Source of the DNA: Aestuariibacter sp.
GTDB lineage: Bacteria > Pseudomonadota > Gammaproteobacteria > Enterobacterales > Alteromonadaceae
Direction: 5' to 3'
DNA: 64,000 bases
Assembly (NCBI GenBank): GCA_017794925.1
Contig: CP051238.1
Location: 470,934-534,933, forward strand
Shown: positions 8,457 to 16,697 of the stretch, piece by piece
Numbering within the stretch: position 1 is the first letter of the stretch
How the letters are laid out: each line of letters starts with the position of its first letter
Position numbers and translations under genes: made by a program
Notes under the pieces: model-generated
What the model was told of the DNA's origin: nothing
The model's database searches: none
What the model saw: the letters and a program-made list of their open reading frames with translations, nothing else

Positions 8457-9899
8457 ATGGCGCACCAGGAGCAGCTGTCTAACGGACTCAATGTGGTCAG
8501 CTTTAAGCAGGCCGCAGAAGACTTCGGTGCGGTGTTTGTGGTGCCTACCCCTGCGGTAGACAGCTCTGGTATCGCGCATTTAGTTGAGCATCTGGTGTTT
8601 CGCACGTCCGACCGTTACCCGGCACGACACACACTGTTCGCCGCCAACGGATTGTTACCACTTAAAATGAATGCCTCAAGTCATAATGGCTTTAGCTATT
8701 TCTATGCGGTCTCTCCCGATAAGCAAGTGCTGTTGCACGCTATTGATTATTTGTTAGCAGGCTTACAGCAACGCCACTATACAGATGACGACGTTCGCCG
8801 TGAGCGGGATGGTGTGATCGCCCGTGAATTAGCCATGTATGAATCTACCGCTGACTATCAACAGCAAATGGCCATTTGGCGTGGTGACCGGGCCCCCGAT
8901 TGTTATCATCACTGGGGCGGCTATTGCGACACCATTTCACAACTTAAATCTACCGATGTGGAAGGCTACAAGGCCTGGTACTATCAGGCACAGCACATAA
9001 CGCTACTATTATCCGGCGTGTCTGCAAACGAATTGTTGCCGACCTGTAGCAAGGCCTTTGACACCAGCGAGTTAACATACAATCCAAGCCAGCATCGTTT
9101 TATGGCAGACACACTGCAGGACGATTATATCTTTAGCTGGTGGCTACCAGAATGTTATTTAGATGGCCTGTTATCAGCAAAAACACGGCTGCGCGCGCTG
9201 CTTAATAAATACAATATGCAAGTAGTGGTCGAAGACTCAGCGAACTACCAGCAAAAGTTTGCCCTTCGTATCATTGGGCGTCCGGGCCAGTTGATGGCGG
9301 CTCAACAAGCACTGATCGAAGAAGTAAAGTTTCTCCGCATCGTGCCCAAACAACACTTGTTCTTCGAATCCAAGTATCCGGAGTCGATTAACAGCCTGCT
9401 GGCTTGGTATCACGGTCAACAACCGCTTAACCGTAAAGTGGTCGCACTTACACAGGCAATTTCGGTCACGCCAACGATTACCAGTCTGAAGCCATTGCCC
9501 AAACCGATTGTGCGCTTGGTGAGCCGTGCCGGGCGTCAGCATGAAAATTGTGAATTGGTAAACACGGTTTCTGCCCTTGTCCCCTTGAGCTTGCCCGACA
9601 AACTCCCCCCCAGAGTGGCGGCATTGGCTGAACAACGACAAGCAGAGCAGACCTTTCTGTGTAACCAACACGATTGGATTTACTGGCTGTCGCTGGAAAA
9701 CCTGAAACAACCTGCAACACACGCTGCGCGCTCACTGCTGGAAAATGAACAATTCTGGCTCCCCAGAATTAGCGGTCAATGCTATGCCATGGGCGTAAAA
9801 CTCGAAGGTGCCACACTGATTTGTTATGGCGTGATGGACGATGAACCCCATCGCCGCGAGCAGGAGATACAGCAACTACTCGGCGATAACCTCCTCTAA
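8457..9899 (+). CDS. pqqF: M16 family zinc peptidase, half-size PqqF-like
   Basis: This is a 480-residue protein with an inverted zinc motif HLVEH (His41, Glu44, His45) and a downstream acidic residue near 124 in VIARELAMYE, as in M16 (inverzincin) peptidases. Its position directly behind pqqE suggests the peptidase that excises the cross-linked Glu-Tyr unit from PqqA. Enterobacterial PqqF proteins are near 760 residues, so this one corresponds to little more than one half, comparable with the active subunit of two-subunit M16B enzymes. No inactive partner subunit is visible in the window. The gene symbol is given by position and family, not proven function. Confidence 0.82.
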   Translation: MAHQEQLSNGLNVVSFKQAAEDFGAVFVVPTPAVDSSGIAHLVEHLVFRTSDRYPARHTLFAANGLLPLKMNASSHNGFSYFYAVSPDKQVLLHAIDYLLAGLQQRHYTDDDVRRERDGVIARELAMYESTADYQQQMAIWRGDRAPDCYHHWGGYCDTISQLKSTDVEGYKAWYYQAQHITLLLSGVSANELLPTCSKAFDTSELTYNPSQHRFMADTLQDDYIFSWWLPECYLDGLLSAKTRLRALLNKYNMQVVVEDSANYQQKFALRIIGRPGQLMAAQQALIEEVKFLRIVPKQHLFFESKYPESINSLLAWYHGQQPLNRKVVALTQAISVTPTITSLKPLPKPIVRLVSRAGRQHENCELVNTVSALVPLSLPDKLPPRVAALAEQRQAEQTFLCNQHDWIYWLSLENLKQPATHAARSLLENEQFWLPRISGQCYAMGVKLEGATLICYGVMDDEPHRREQEIQQLLGDNLL

Positions 9900-9950
9900 C
9901 CACTTATTCGAATTCCCGAAACGAACCGTCCTAAACTTACTATTACTTTT

Positions 9951-9969
9951 GCAAATGATTCTCATTTAC
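9951..9969. promoter_or_regulatory. Putative Fur box
   Basis: GCAAATGATTCTCATTTAC is a 19-bp near-palindrome that matches the classical Fur consensus at 13 of 19 positions, including the central AATGAT and TCATT arms. It lies about 90 bp before the siderophore-interacting protein gene and after the pqq operon, which fits iron repression of that gene. Confidence 0.75.
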
Positions 9970-10061
9970 AATATAGATAACAGTTGGCGTGATGTTTAAG
10001 TACACTACGTCAATTGTGTGCCCACTGCGGCTGTTTGGGCACTCTGACATAAGGAAAGTAA

Positions 10062-10838
10062 ATGAAGAAAAGACAATACTATCAGGTTCAGGTGCAATCC
10101 AGTCAACGCCTGACACCCACTATGCAACGACTGATATTAACCGGGGAGGACTTACACAAATTCCCCGATACTCCCGCAGGCAGCTACATTAAACTGCTGT
10201 TTAACCAATACGGTGAACCCTTTACGCAGTCACCTACCGCTGAAGATACCGTACTGATGCGCACTTACACAGTCCGGGATGCAGATGCGAAAGCGGGCAC
10301 CCTCACCGTTGACTTTATGTTGCACGGCGAAGGCGTAGAAAGTGGACCGGCGTCGCACTGGGCAGTCACGGCTCAACCCGGCGATACCATCTATTTTGGT
10401 GGTCCAGGATCATCAAAAGGCCTGGCGGAAGAACGGGACTGGGTTTTGCTCATGGGTGACATGACAGCGTTGCCTGCCATTAGTGCGCAACTTGCTGCAT
10501 TACCGGCTGACACCAAAGGCTACGCCGTGATCAGTATCGAACATCAAGACGATAAGCAAGTGCTCACTCACCCAGAAGATATCGACATAATTTGGGTTGA
10601 AAACACCGGTACCGACACGCTTGCCGGGGCTTTGAACAAACTTGAGTGGCTAGCTGGCACACCTGCAATTTGGGCGGCTTGTGAGTTTTCCAGTATGCGC
10701 GCCATCCGCAGCACTCTGGATGAACAGTTCGATGTGCCACGCAGTCAGGTGTATGTTACAAGCTACTGGCGTAAAGGGCGTTCTGAGGACCAACATAAAA
10801 TCGATAAGAGGGAGGATTTGGCCAAGTACAATGGCTAA
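10062..10838 (+). CDS. Siderophore-interacting protein (ferric-siderophore reductase, ViuB/YqjH type)
   Basis: This is a 258-residue cytoplasmic flavoprotein that reduces iron bound to imported siderophores using NAD(P)H. The FAD-binding half shows the diagnostic MRTYTVRD motif near residue 70 and DFMLHGEGVESGPASHWA. The C-terminal half contains GDMTALPAISAQL and the family-specific ending SYWRKGRSEDQHK. The start ATG has AAGGAAA upstream. A Fur box lies in the promoter region, so expression should rise under iron limitation. No siderophore receptor or synthesis gene lies next to it; feoAB, the ferrous-iron system, is about 50 kb away in the same window. Confidence 0.9.
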   Translation: MKKRQYYQVQVQSSQRLTPTMQRLILTGEDLHKFPDTPAGSYIKLLFNQYGEPFTQSPTAEDTVLMRTYTVRDADAKAGTLTVDFMLHGEGVESGPASHWAVTAQPGDTIYFGGPGSSKGLAEERDWVLLMGDMTALPAISAQLAALPADTKGYAVISIEHQDDKQVLTHPEDIDIIWVENTGTDTLAGALNKLEWLAGTPAIWAACEFSSMRAIRSTLDEQFDVPRSQVYVTSYWRKGRSEDQHKIDKREDLAKYNG

Positions 10839-10859
10839 CACCCACACTTCGCTTTAGCG

Positions 10860-11534
10860 TTAACGCACTATGCGGCTCAGCACCCTGTATGCCTCGGTAA
10901 TCTGTTGCGATGCTTCAGTACTACCGCCTTTGTCCGGGTGATGAGTCTGCAGTAATTTCCGATACTGTCGTTTCAGGCCTGTCGCCGTTATAGACTCGCC
11001 CTCATCCAGCTCCAGGATAGACCTGGCTTTGTTCACGTCATCATCGGTAAAGCCTGAGCCCACAAAACGTTCCCAAAAGCCATTTAACAGCTTTTCTACG
11101 CCATCGCGGTCTGTGTCTTTCAGGTTTGACCAATCCAGATAGTACGCCCTGAGTGGGTCCTCTGATTCCAGCTCGGTTGAGCCCGACTGTGAGACCCTGG
11201 CAGACTGTGAATTGCGGATAATCTTCAGGGTGTGAATATCTAATCCGGCCTCACCGTTACTTTGCCATTCGTCGCTCAGCGTGTACAACGCGTTGAACAA
11301 CACGAAATGCGTTTGAAACATGGCCAGTGAGTCGCTGAGGTTTACCCCTTCAAACAGGTGCCAAGGGGAGGCTTGCAGCGATTGCAGTAAAGCATATTCT
11401 GAAATGCCGTCGTCAAACGAATCAGCTATGCCATGCAGGGCCTCCATTAACAGTGGGTCGGGGGAATATTCAGCAGTAATAACGTATCCTTGATGTCGTT
11501 TAGCCAGTTGAGAGCCAGCCGCCGCTAGGTCCAC
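10860..11534 (-). CDS. DnaJ-related J-domain protein
   Basis: This is a 224-residue protein with a C-terminal J-domain (about residues 168-224) that has the essential HPD tripeptide in LLQTHHPDKGGS, so it should stimulate an Hsp70 ATPase. The N-terminal about 150 residues resemble the DNAJ-related domain found in gammaproteobacteria, with a motif-rich start (EYSPDPLLMEALHGI) and SPWHLFEGVNLSDSLAMFQTHF. The start is a GTG that overlaps the end of the upstream transporter gene by ten bases, suggesting translational coupling. The client is unknown. It converges on the siderophore-interacting protein gene with only 21 bp between their stops. Confidence 0.87.
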   Translation of the reverse strand: MDLAAAGSQLAKRHQGYVITAEYSPDPLLMEALHGIADSFDDGISEYALLQSLQASPWHLFEGVNLSDSLAMFQTHFVLFNALYTLSDEWQSNGEAGLDIHTLKIIRNSQSARVSQSGSTELESEDPLRAYYLDWSNLKDTDRDGVEKLLNGFWERFVGSGFTDDDVNKARSILELDEGESITATGLKRQYRKLLQTHHPDKGGSTEASQQITEAYRVLSRIVR

Positions 11535-12400
11535 ATTACCAGAATCGCAGCCAGACCAATAAGCACCAGTCCTAAGGTTTCGTGTTTGCGCACAGGTTGT
11601 TTAAGCCAGACAATTGAAATAAGCATAGTCGTAAATACTTCCAACTGACCAACTGTTTTCACATAAGCCACGTGTTGTAACGCCATTGCCGTAAACCAAC
11701 CTATCGAGCCCAAGCAACTCGTCACACTGGCTGCTAGGGTTTTACCCGGTTGTGCCGCCAGCTTAGAAAACGTTGCCGGTTGCTGTAACCCAATGTAAGC
11801 ACACAACATAATGGTTTGTACCAGCAACACCCAAAACAACACCCAGCCCGCCGCCAGTTCGAACGATACCGACAGAGTGTGGCTCGCCTCGCGTACATAC
11901 AGTGAAGTAAGCGCAAAACACGTACCGCAAGCCAATCCGATTAGCGCCGTTTTCAGGGTTAAATCACCGCCTTTACGCCAGCCACTCAGCACAAACACCG
12001 CCATCGCGCCGATGATGATCCCTATCCAACCTAACAAGCTTAGGGTGCTGCCGAAAAACAACATGCCCAGCACACCTGCCACCAGCGCCTCACTTTTTGC
12101 CAGGCCTGCGCCAACGGCAAAATTCTTCTGTTTAAACAGGGTTACCATTAACGACGTCGCGGCAATTTGTAAGCAGGCAGCCAGCCCGACGAACATCCAG
12201 AACCGGGCAGAAAAATCAGGGACGCCCTCGCCACGCCAAACCGACAATGCATAAACATAAGCACCGGCAATAGGTGCGGCAAATAAAAAACGGGAAAGCG
12301 TGACGCCCAGGGTGGGCACGGTTGCACTGAGTTTACTTTGAATAGCGTTGCGGAATGTTTGGAAAAACACCGCCATTAGGGTAAATAGGATCCAGCTCAC
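11525..12400 (-). CDS. EamA/DMT family transporter
   Basis: This is a 291-residue membrane protein with about ten hydrophobic helices in two repeated halves, as in EamA permeases. The first half opens with a very short cytoplasmic end (MSWILFTLMAVFFQTFRNAIQ) and the second half shows LEVFTTMLISIVWLKQPVRKHE followed by a final helix. Compared with the coupled EamA gene near 2.4 kb it is clearly a different subfamily. The GTG start is preceded by AGGAA. The downstream DnaJ-related gene overlaps its stop. The substrate is unknown. Confidence 0.86.
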   Translation of the reverse strand: MSWILFTLMAVFFQTFRNAIQSKLSATVPTLGVTLSRFLFAAPIAGAYVYALSVWRGEGVPDFSARFWMFVGLAACLQIAATSLMVTLFKQKNFAVGAGLAKSEALVAGVLGMLFFGSTLSLLGWIGIIIGAMAVFVLSGWRKGGDLTLKTALIGLACGTCFALTSLYVREASHTLSVSFELAAGWVLFWVLLVQTIMLCAYIGLQQPATFSKLAAQPGKTLAASVTSCLGSIGWFTAMALQHVAYVKTVGQLEVFTTMLISIVWLKQPVRKHETLGLVLIGLAAILVMWT

Positions 12401-12588
12401 TTTGCTTCCTGCTATCTGACACTACGAGCAACGGCACAATACCCTCAACGGCTTGCGACAAATACCTGAGCGACATAGAAAATCGGGCACCGACCAGTGC
12501 CCAATACGATATGAAAAACGAAGTGATACTTTAGCAGCTTTGTATCGGAAACCGAACAAACGGCTTTAAAATTTGGCTATAGCGGCGT

Positions 12589-12687
12589 TCAGTCCTGCTG
12601 TTCTGACGCTTCAACTTCCTGAACAGGCTGACTTGGGTCTGTTTGCTCACTTACAGCAAGCAGCAAATCGATATAAAAATAAAGCAT
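12589..12687 (-). CDS. Possible small protein of 32 residues
   Basis: A 33-codon frame encodes a peptide with a hydrophobic start (MLYFYIDLLLAV) and an acidic, glutamine-rich tail (EVEASEQQD). Two independent signs support it: GGAG six bases before the ATG, and a promoter-like pair 57 bp upstream, TTGACA and TAATTA with 17 bp spacing. It lies in a 367-bp gap between the EamA gene and the cyclotransferase-like gene. The peptide could sit in the membrane by its N-terminus. I do not recognise a family, and coding at this length could be chance. Confidence 0.45.
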   Translation of the reverse strand: MLYFYIDLLLAVSEQTDPSQPVQEVEASEQQD

Positions 12688-12720
12688 GGGTGACTCCGAT
12701 GAATGGTGAACACCCCTAAA

Positions 12721-12749
12721 TAATTAACCAAAACGCAACATATTGTCAA
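12721..12749 (-). promoter_or_regulatory. Sigma-70-like promoter for the small reading frame
   Basis: On the minus strand a perfect TTGACA (12749-12744) is followed after 17 bp by TAATTA (12726-12721). Transcription would start about 25 bp before the ribosome-binding site of the 32-residue reading frame. Confidence 0.5.
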
Positions 12750-12767
12750 CATAGCCAAAAGGCGCAA

Positions 12768-13106
12768 TTACGCCTTTAACACGTAAAGCCAAACCAATAG
12801 TGATGTTTTATCTGCTAAAAATACCTCCGCCTCTACCCGCTGGTATTCCTCGCCCTCAAAGCGATCAAGTTCACCCCAGTGCTCGTCCAGGTTAGTTGAG
12901 CTGAAAACTTCACCGGGAATTGCTTTGCCATCGGTATTTAGAACCAAACCAGGACACCCCATTGCTGCTCCCCAACCTGACTCAACAAGATCGCCATAGA
13001 CCGTGGCCGCTTGTCGCGTTCCGCTAATCGCGTCGAGCACATGTTGATTTGGGTAACCTGAACGCAGAGTGCCGTATACAAACAAGTGAGAGGTCGATGA
13101 TTTCAA
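12768..13106 (-). CDS. Gamma-glutamylcyclotransferase-like (AIG2/YtfP) protein
   Basis: This is a 112-residue protein with the diagnostic FVYGTLRSGYPNQHVL start of the GGCT/AIG2 fold and the later conserved DEHWGELDRFEGEEYQRV, where the Glu of the DRFEG segment is the catalytic position in active cyclotransferases. Length matches the bacterial YtfP group. The predicted start is a TTG with a weak AAGG upstream; the conserved YGTLR motif so close to the N-terminus leaves little room for another start. The substrate is uncertain, since many members have no proven activity. Confidence 0.82.
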   Translation of the reverse strand: MKSSTSHLFVYGTLRSGYPNQHVLDAISGTRQAATVYGDLVESGWGAAMGCPGLVLNTDGKAIPGEVFSSTNLDEHWGELDRFEGEEYQRVEAEVFLADKTSLLVWLYVLKA

Positions 13107-13131
13107 AGTACTTTCTACCTTCGTGGTTAGT

Positions 13132-14019
13132 CTAGGTTTTGCGTTTAATAACGAGCACGCCCGCTATAACTAACGCGGTGCCGGTAAGTTGTGCGGCTGA
13201 AGTCGGCTCACTGAGTATTACCCAACCCAGCGCGATGGTAATGACCGGCCCTAAAGTGCCAATTAAGGCAGTATCTGCGGCACCAATGTGACGAATTGCC
13301 GTTGCCTGCAGAAAGACAGGTATCACCGTTGCGAACAGCGCCATTGCCAATGCATAACCATAAACCGGGGCGGGTTGCACAAGTCCGGAGACAGGACTGG
13401 ACAATAAAAAATGCAGTTGCACGGCGGCAATCGACACCAACATAGCCAGCAATGACACTTTGCGCGGCCCAAGTTTGTTTACAGCCACTTCAGAAAAGGC
13501 ATTGTAGCAGGCATAAGAGAGCGCCGAACCAAACACCAACCCTACGCCAAGCCAGACTTGCCCATGTGAATCACTGAATTGCAAATCCCCCACACTGGCA
13601 ATCATTACACCGGCGGAGCAAAGTACCAACGACACAACAAGTCGCCCGTGAAGTTGCTTCCCTAAAAACATCACAGCCAGCAGTACAGTCATCGCCGGGT
13701 AAGTAAAGAGTATCAGTCGTTCCAGGCCAGCACTAATGTACTGAAGCCCCATAAAGTCCAGAATGGACGCGCCATAGTAGCCCGCCAGCCCCACCACGGT
13801 AACCAGGGCCCAATCTTTTTTGCTAAGCGCAGGTCCCTGTTTTAAGGCACTGGCACCCACTAACAAAAACAAAGGAAGTGAAAACGCCATGCGCAACGCC
13901 AGCAAAGTGATCGCATCAACATCACCTGCGGCATAAGCCAGCTTCACAAAGATGGCCTTTAAGGAAAAACCGAAGGCGGCCAGAATGGCCAGTAAAAAAC
14001 CCTGTTGATATGACGTCAC
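13132..14019 (-). CDS. EamA/DMT family transporter
   Basis: This is a 295-residue inner-membrane protein with ten hydrophobic segments in two EamA repeats. FGFSLKAIFVKLAYAAG in helix 1 and GTLGPVITIALGWVILSEPTS near the C-terminus are the typical repeat ends. The start is a GTG. It is the third EamA-type exporter in the first 14 kb but is not closely similar by eye to the other two. It is 25 bp upstream of the cyclotransferase-like gene, on the same strand, so they may be co-transcribed. The substrate is unknown. Confidence 0.88.
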   Translation of the reverse strand: MTSYQQGFLLAILAAFGFSLKAIFVKLAYAAGDVDAITLLALRMAFSLPLFLLVGASALKQGPALSKKDWALVTVVGLAGYYGASILDFMGLQYISAGLERLILFTYPAMTVLLAVMFLGKQLHGRLVVSLVLCSAGVMIASVGDLQFSDSHGQVWLGVGLVFGSALSYACYNAFSEVAVNKLGPRKVSLLAMLVSIAAVQLHFLLSSPVSGLVQPAPVYGYALAMALFATVIPVFLQATAIRHIGAADTALIGTLGPVITIALGWVILSEPTSAAQLTGTALVIAGVLVIKRKT

Positions 14020-14079
14020 GTCTTATGCATTCCTTTCAAGTAAGACTAAACACAACAATACTGACCGACTAACCCAGTG

Positions 14080-14679
14080 TTAATTTTTATTATCTCTGAC
14101 ACGCGGTGTCCAGTCGAATTCCATTTGCCGCGCCGTTTGCTCGGCGAGTGATTGCTCGTAAAGTAACGCCACTAAGGCCAGGCTCATATCAATACCCGCA
14201 GAAATACCTGCCGATGTGATCAATGGATCGCTTTGTACCCACCTCACGTTACGCTTCACATTTAGCGCCGGATAAGCTTGTTGCAAGTCATCACAGTCTT
14301 CCCAGTGGGTTGTGACATCCCGCCCCGCTAACAGGCCGGCTTCCGCTAACAAAAATGCGCCCGTACACACTGAAGCGACGCGCCTCGCTGACCGCGCTAC
14401 GTCGGCAATCCATGCTGTAACGATTGTCTTTTTCACTTCTTCGGTATGCACGCCGCCTACCACTACCAATACGTCGATTGGCGGATGTTCGCTGATGGAA
14501 AAATCAGGCATCACCCGAAAACCTCCGCGGGCATGCACAGGAGACGCCTTTTCTGCTATCAATGATACTTTGTGTTGCTTGTCTTTTTCCAGAAAGCGGT
14601 TCGCGGTTGAAAACACTTCAAATGGTCCCGCAAAGTCCAGCACTTCGGCATTGTCGTAAATGTAAATTCCAATATGCAT
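14080..14679 (-). CDS. DJ-1/PfpI family protein
   Basis: This is a 199-residue protein of the DJ-1/PfpI superfamily (isonitrile hydratase-like branch). It begins with HIGIYIYDNAEVLDFAGPFEVF, the GATase1-like opening seen in AraC-type amidase domains and isonitrile hydratases. The nucleophile elbow is ASVCTGAFLLAEAGLL with the cysteine in place. No C-terminal AraC helix-turn-helix is present, so it is a stand-alone enzyme or sensor rather than a regulator. The ATG at 14679 is chosen because GGAGAG lies at suitable distance; a GTG one codon upstream is possible. The substrate is not predictable. Confidence 0.85.
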   Translation of the reverse strand: MHIGIYIYDNAEVLDFAGPFEVFSTANRFLEKDKQHKVSLIAEKASPVHARGGFRVMPDFSISEHPPIDVLVVVGGVHTEEVKKTIVTAWIADVARSARRVASVCTGAFLLAEAGLLAGRDVTTHWEDCDDLQQAYPALNVKRNVRWVQSDPLITSAGISAGIDMSLALVALLYEQSLAEQTARQMEFDWTPRVRDNKN

Positions 14680-14829
14680 CACTCTCTCCTTCTTCGCTTA
14701 TGGCTAAATATTACACGGGTACACCACGGCTGTCGCACTGGAATGCTCCCATAAATTCGTTTCAAATACGGAAACAAACTATCAATAATTGGTCAGATAG
14801 TTTTATTGGATATAAATATATTGTAAGTT

Positions 14830-14844
14830 TTGGCCTTACCAATT
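14830..14844 (+). promoter_or_regulatory. Uronate-regulon operator, site 1 (GH2 gene)
   Basis: TTGGCCTTACCAATT lies 17 bp before the GH2 start codon. TTGG and CCAA arms match the TTGGTnnnACCAA type of operator used by FadR-subfamily GntR proteins such as ExuR and UxuR. The same core word occurs at four other promoters in this cluster. Confidence 0.65.
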
Positions 14845-14861
14845 AACAAAGCAGATACATT

Positions 14862-16634
14862 ATGAAGTCAGTTATCGTTGCCTTAAGCGTGTTGTTCTTC
14901 GCGAGCCAGTCCCTCGCACTGGACCTGTTACAAAATGCGCCAGGACGCCAGCAAACCTCTTTGAATGGTCAGTGGAACGCCATTGTTGATCCCTTCGATG
15001 TGGGTGATAAACGCAAATTTCAGAATTTTGATGGCACGCCACCCGCAGACAAGCTGCAAGAGTTTAACTTCGACTCTGCCATGAAGCTCAGCGTACCGGG
15101 CGACTGGAATACACAGGACGATAAGCTGTTTTGGTACGAAGGGAGTGTGTGGTACGAAAGGTCATTTGATCACCAGGCTAAACCCGGCAAAGAGTACATG
15201 CTTTACTTTGACGCCGTGAATTATCTTGCGAGCGTCTATTTAAACGGTACGTTATTAGGCAAGCACGAAGGTGGCTTTACACCGTTCCAGTTCAAGGCAA
15301 CAAACGCCCTGAAAGACGGTAAAAACGTATTGGTTGTAAAAGTGAATAATCGTCGTGAACCTGACTTTATTCCCACCATGAGTACCGACTGGTGGAACTA
15401 TGGCGGCATTACCCGTCCGGTTCGTCTCATTGAACTTGCTCCTACGTACATCCAGGACTACAGTTTTACCTATAAAAAAGGCGGAAAAATAGCGGTTTCA
15501 GTAACCGTTACCGGAGAGTCACCAGCAAAACAAAATGTTGACATTGCGTTGCCAAAGCTTGGCATCTCTAAAAGCCTGACCACTGACGCTACAGGCAAAG
15601 CCAGCTTCACTTTTAAGGCCAAACCTGAGTTATGGACACCCGAAAGTCCTACTTTATATAGCGCATCGTTGACGTTCGGCGATCAAACGCTCACCGATAA
15701 AATTGGCTTCAGAACCATTGAAGTCGATGGCGACAAAATGCTGCTAAACGGTAAACCCGTCTTTCTTCGCGGTATTGCTATTCACGAGGAAAAGCCCTTT
15801 AGCGACGGCAGAGCCTGGAGCGAAGAAGAAGCGCGAGTATTACTTGGTTGGGCGAAAGAGCTAGGCAGCAACTATGTGCGCTTTGCACATTATCCTCACA
15901 ACGATAACATGCTCAGAGTTGCTGACGAACTAGGCCTGATGGTGTGGGCAGAGATCCCGGTTTACTGGGACATTCAGTTCGATAACCCAGAGGTATTAGC
16001 TAAAGCCAAGCAGCAATTCGGCGAGATGTTATTCAGAGACAAAAACCGGGCCGCCGTGATTCTATGGTCTATCGCCAACGAAACCCCAAACACCGAAGTA
16101 CGAACTAGCTTCTTAACAGAATTAGCCAATACCGTTCGCACCACTGACCCTACCCGACTGGTGACCGCAGCCATTAATACACAAACAACGACAGACAGCG
16201 GCCGCATTATCGACGAAGCCTTCGCCGGGGTGGTAGATGTGATTGGCATTAACAGTTACTGCGGTTGGTATTACGACAAACCTGAAACCTGCGCCCAGTA
16301 CAAGTGGCAGTCAGCATACAACAAACCCATTATTATCAGTGAATTTGGCGCCGGTGCGCTACAGGGTTGGGAGGGTGATGAAAACACCTTCTTCTCAGAG
16401 GCTTATCAACTGCGAGTGTTCAAACAAAACCTGATCATGCTGGACAATATGCCGCATTTGGCCGGCGTATCCCCCTGGTTGCTCAAGGACTTTCGTGCCG
16501 CACGTCGACCGCTTGCCGGTGTTCAGGATTACTGGAACAGAAAGGGGCTTCTCAGCGATCAGGGTATCAAAAAACAAGTGTGGTACCTCATGCAAGACTG
16601 GTATGCCAAAAAGGAGCGAGAACACCAACGGTAG
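14862..16634 (+). CDS. Exported GH2 beta-glucuronidase
   Basis: This is a 590-residue glycoside hydrolase family 2 protein with a signal peptide (about residues 1-19, cleavage after SQSLA). The order is sugar-binding domain (20-195), immunoglobulin-like domain (196-285) and TIM barrel. The acid/base is Glu407 in WSIANET and the nucleophile Glu494 in IISEFGAG. Asn559-Arg-Lys561 near the C-terminus matches the N-x-K motif that recognises the carboxylate of glucuronides, supporting beta-glucuronidase rather than galactosidase. E. coli UidA is cytoplasmic, so export here points to action in the periplasm on imported oligosaccharides. An operator sits 17 bp upstream, and the GntR gene follows. Confidence 0.88.
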   Translation: MKSVIVALSVLFFASQSLALDLLQNAPGRQQTSLNGQWNAIVDPFDVGDKRKFQNFDGTPPADKLQEFNFDSAMKLSVPGDWNTQDDKLFWYEGSVWYERSFDHQAKPGKEYMLYFDAVNYLASVYLNGTLLGKHEGGFTPFQFKATNALKDGKNVLVVKVNNRREPDFIPTMSTDWWNYGGITRPVRLIELAPTYIQDYSFTYKKGGKIAVSVTVTGESPAKQNVDIALPKLGISKSLTTDATGKASFTFKAKPELWTPESPTLYSASLTFGDQTLTDKIGFRTIEVDGDKMLLNGKPVFLRGIAIHEEKPFSDGRAWSEEEARVLLGWAKELGSNYVRFAHYPHNDNMLRVADELGLMVWAEIPVYWDIQFDNPEVLAKAKQQFGEMLFRDKNRAAVILWSIANETPNTEVRTSFLTELANTVRTTDPTRLVTAAINTQTTTDSGRIIDEAFAGVVDVIGINSYCGWYYDKPETCAQYKWQSAYNKPIIISEFGAGALQGWEGDENTFFSEAYQLRVFKQNLIMLDNMPHLAGVSPWLLKDFRAARRPLAGVQDYWNRKGLLSDQGIKKQVWYLMQDWYAKKEREHQR

Positions 16635-16652
16635 GGTGGCTTGACACCCTAC
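16631..16652 (+). other. Perfect 8-bp inverted repeat at the GH2 stop codon
   Basis: GTAGGGTG (16631-16638) and CACCCTAC (16645-16652) form an eight-pair hairpin with a six-base loop that includes the GH2 stop codon. No T run follows, so it is not a standard terminator. It may stabilise the upstream mRNA or reduce read-through into the GntR gene. Confidence 0.5.
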
Positions 16653-16697
16653 GCAATCGCGGTAAGCTCAACAAATTATCGTGATTGGAATACTCAA

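Noticed and set aside
9237..9722. A 161-codon open frame opposite the M16 peptidase gene
   Set aside because: Antisense shadow of a gene with clear motifs; no ribosome-binding site.
16641..16697. TTG at 16641 as start of the GntR gene
   Set aside because: It lies inside the hairpin at the GH2 stop, and the ATG at 16698 gives a standard GntR N-terminus.
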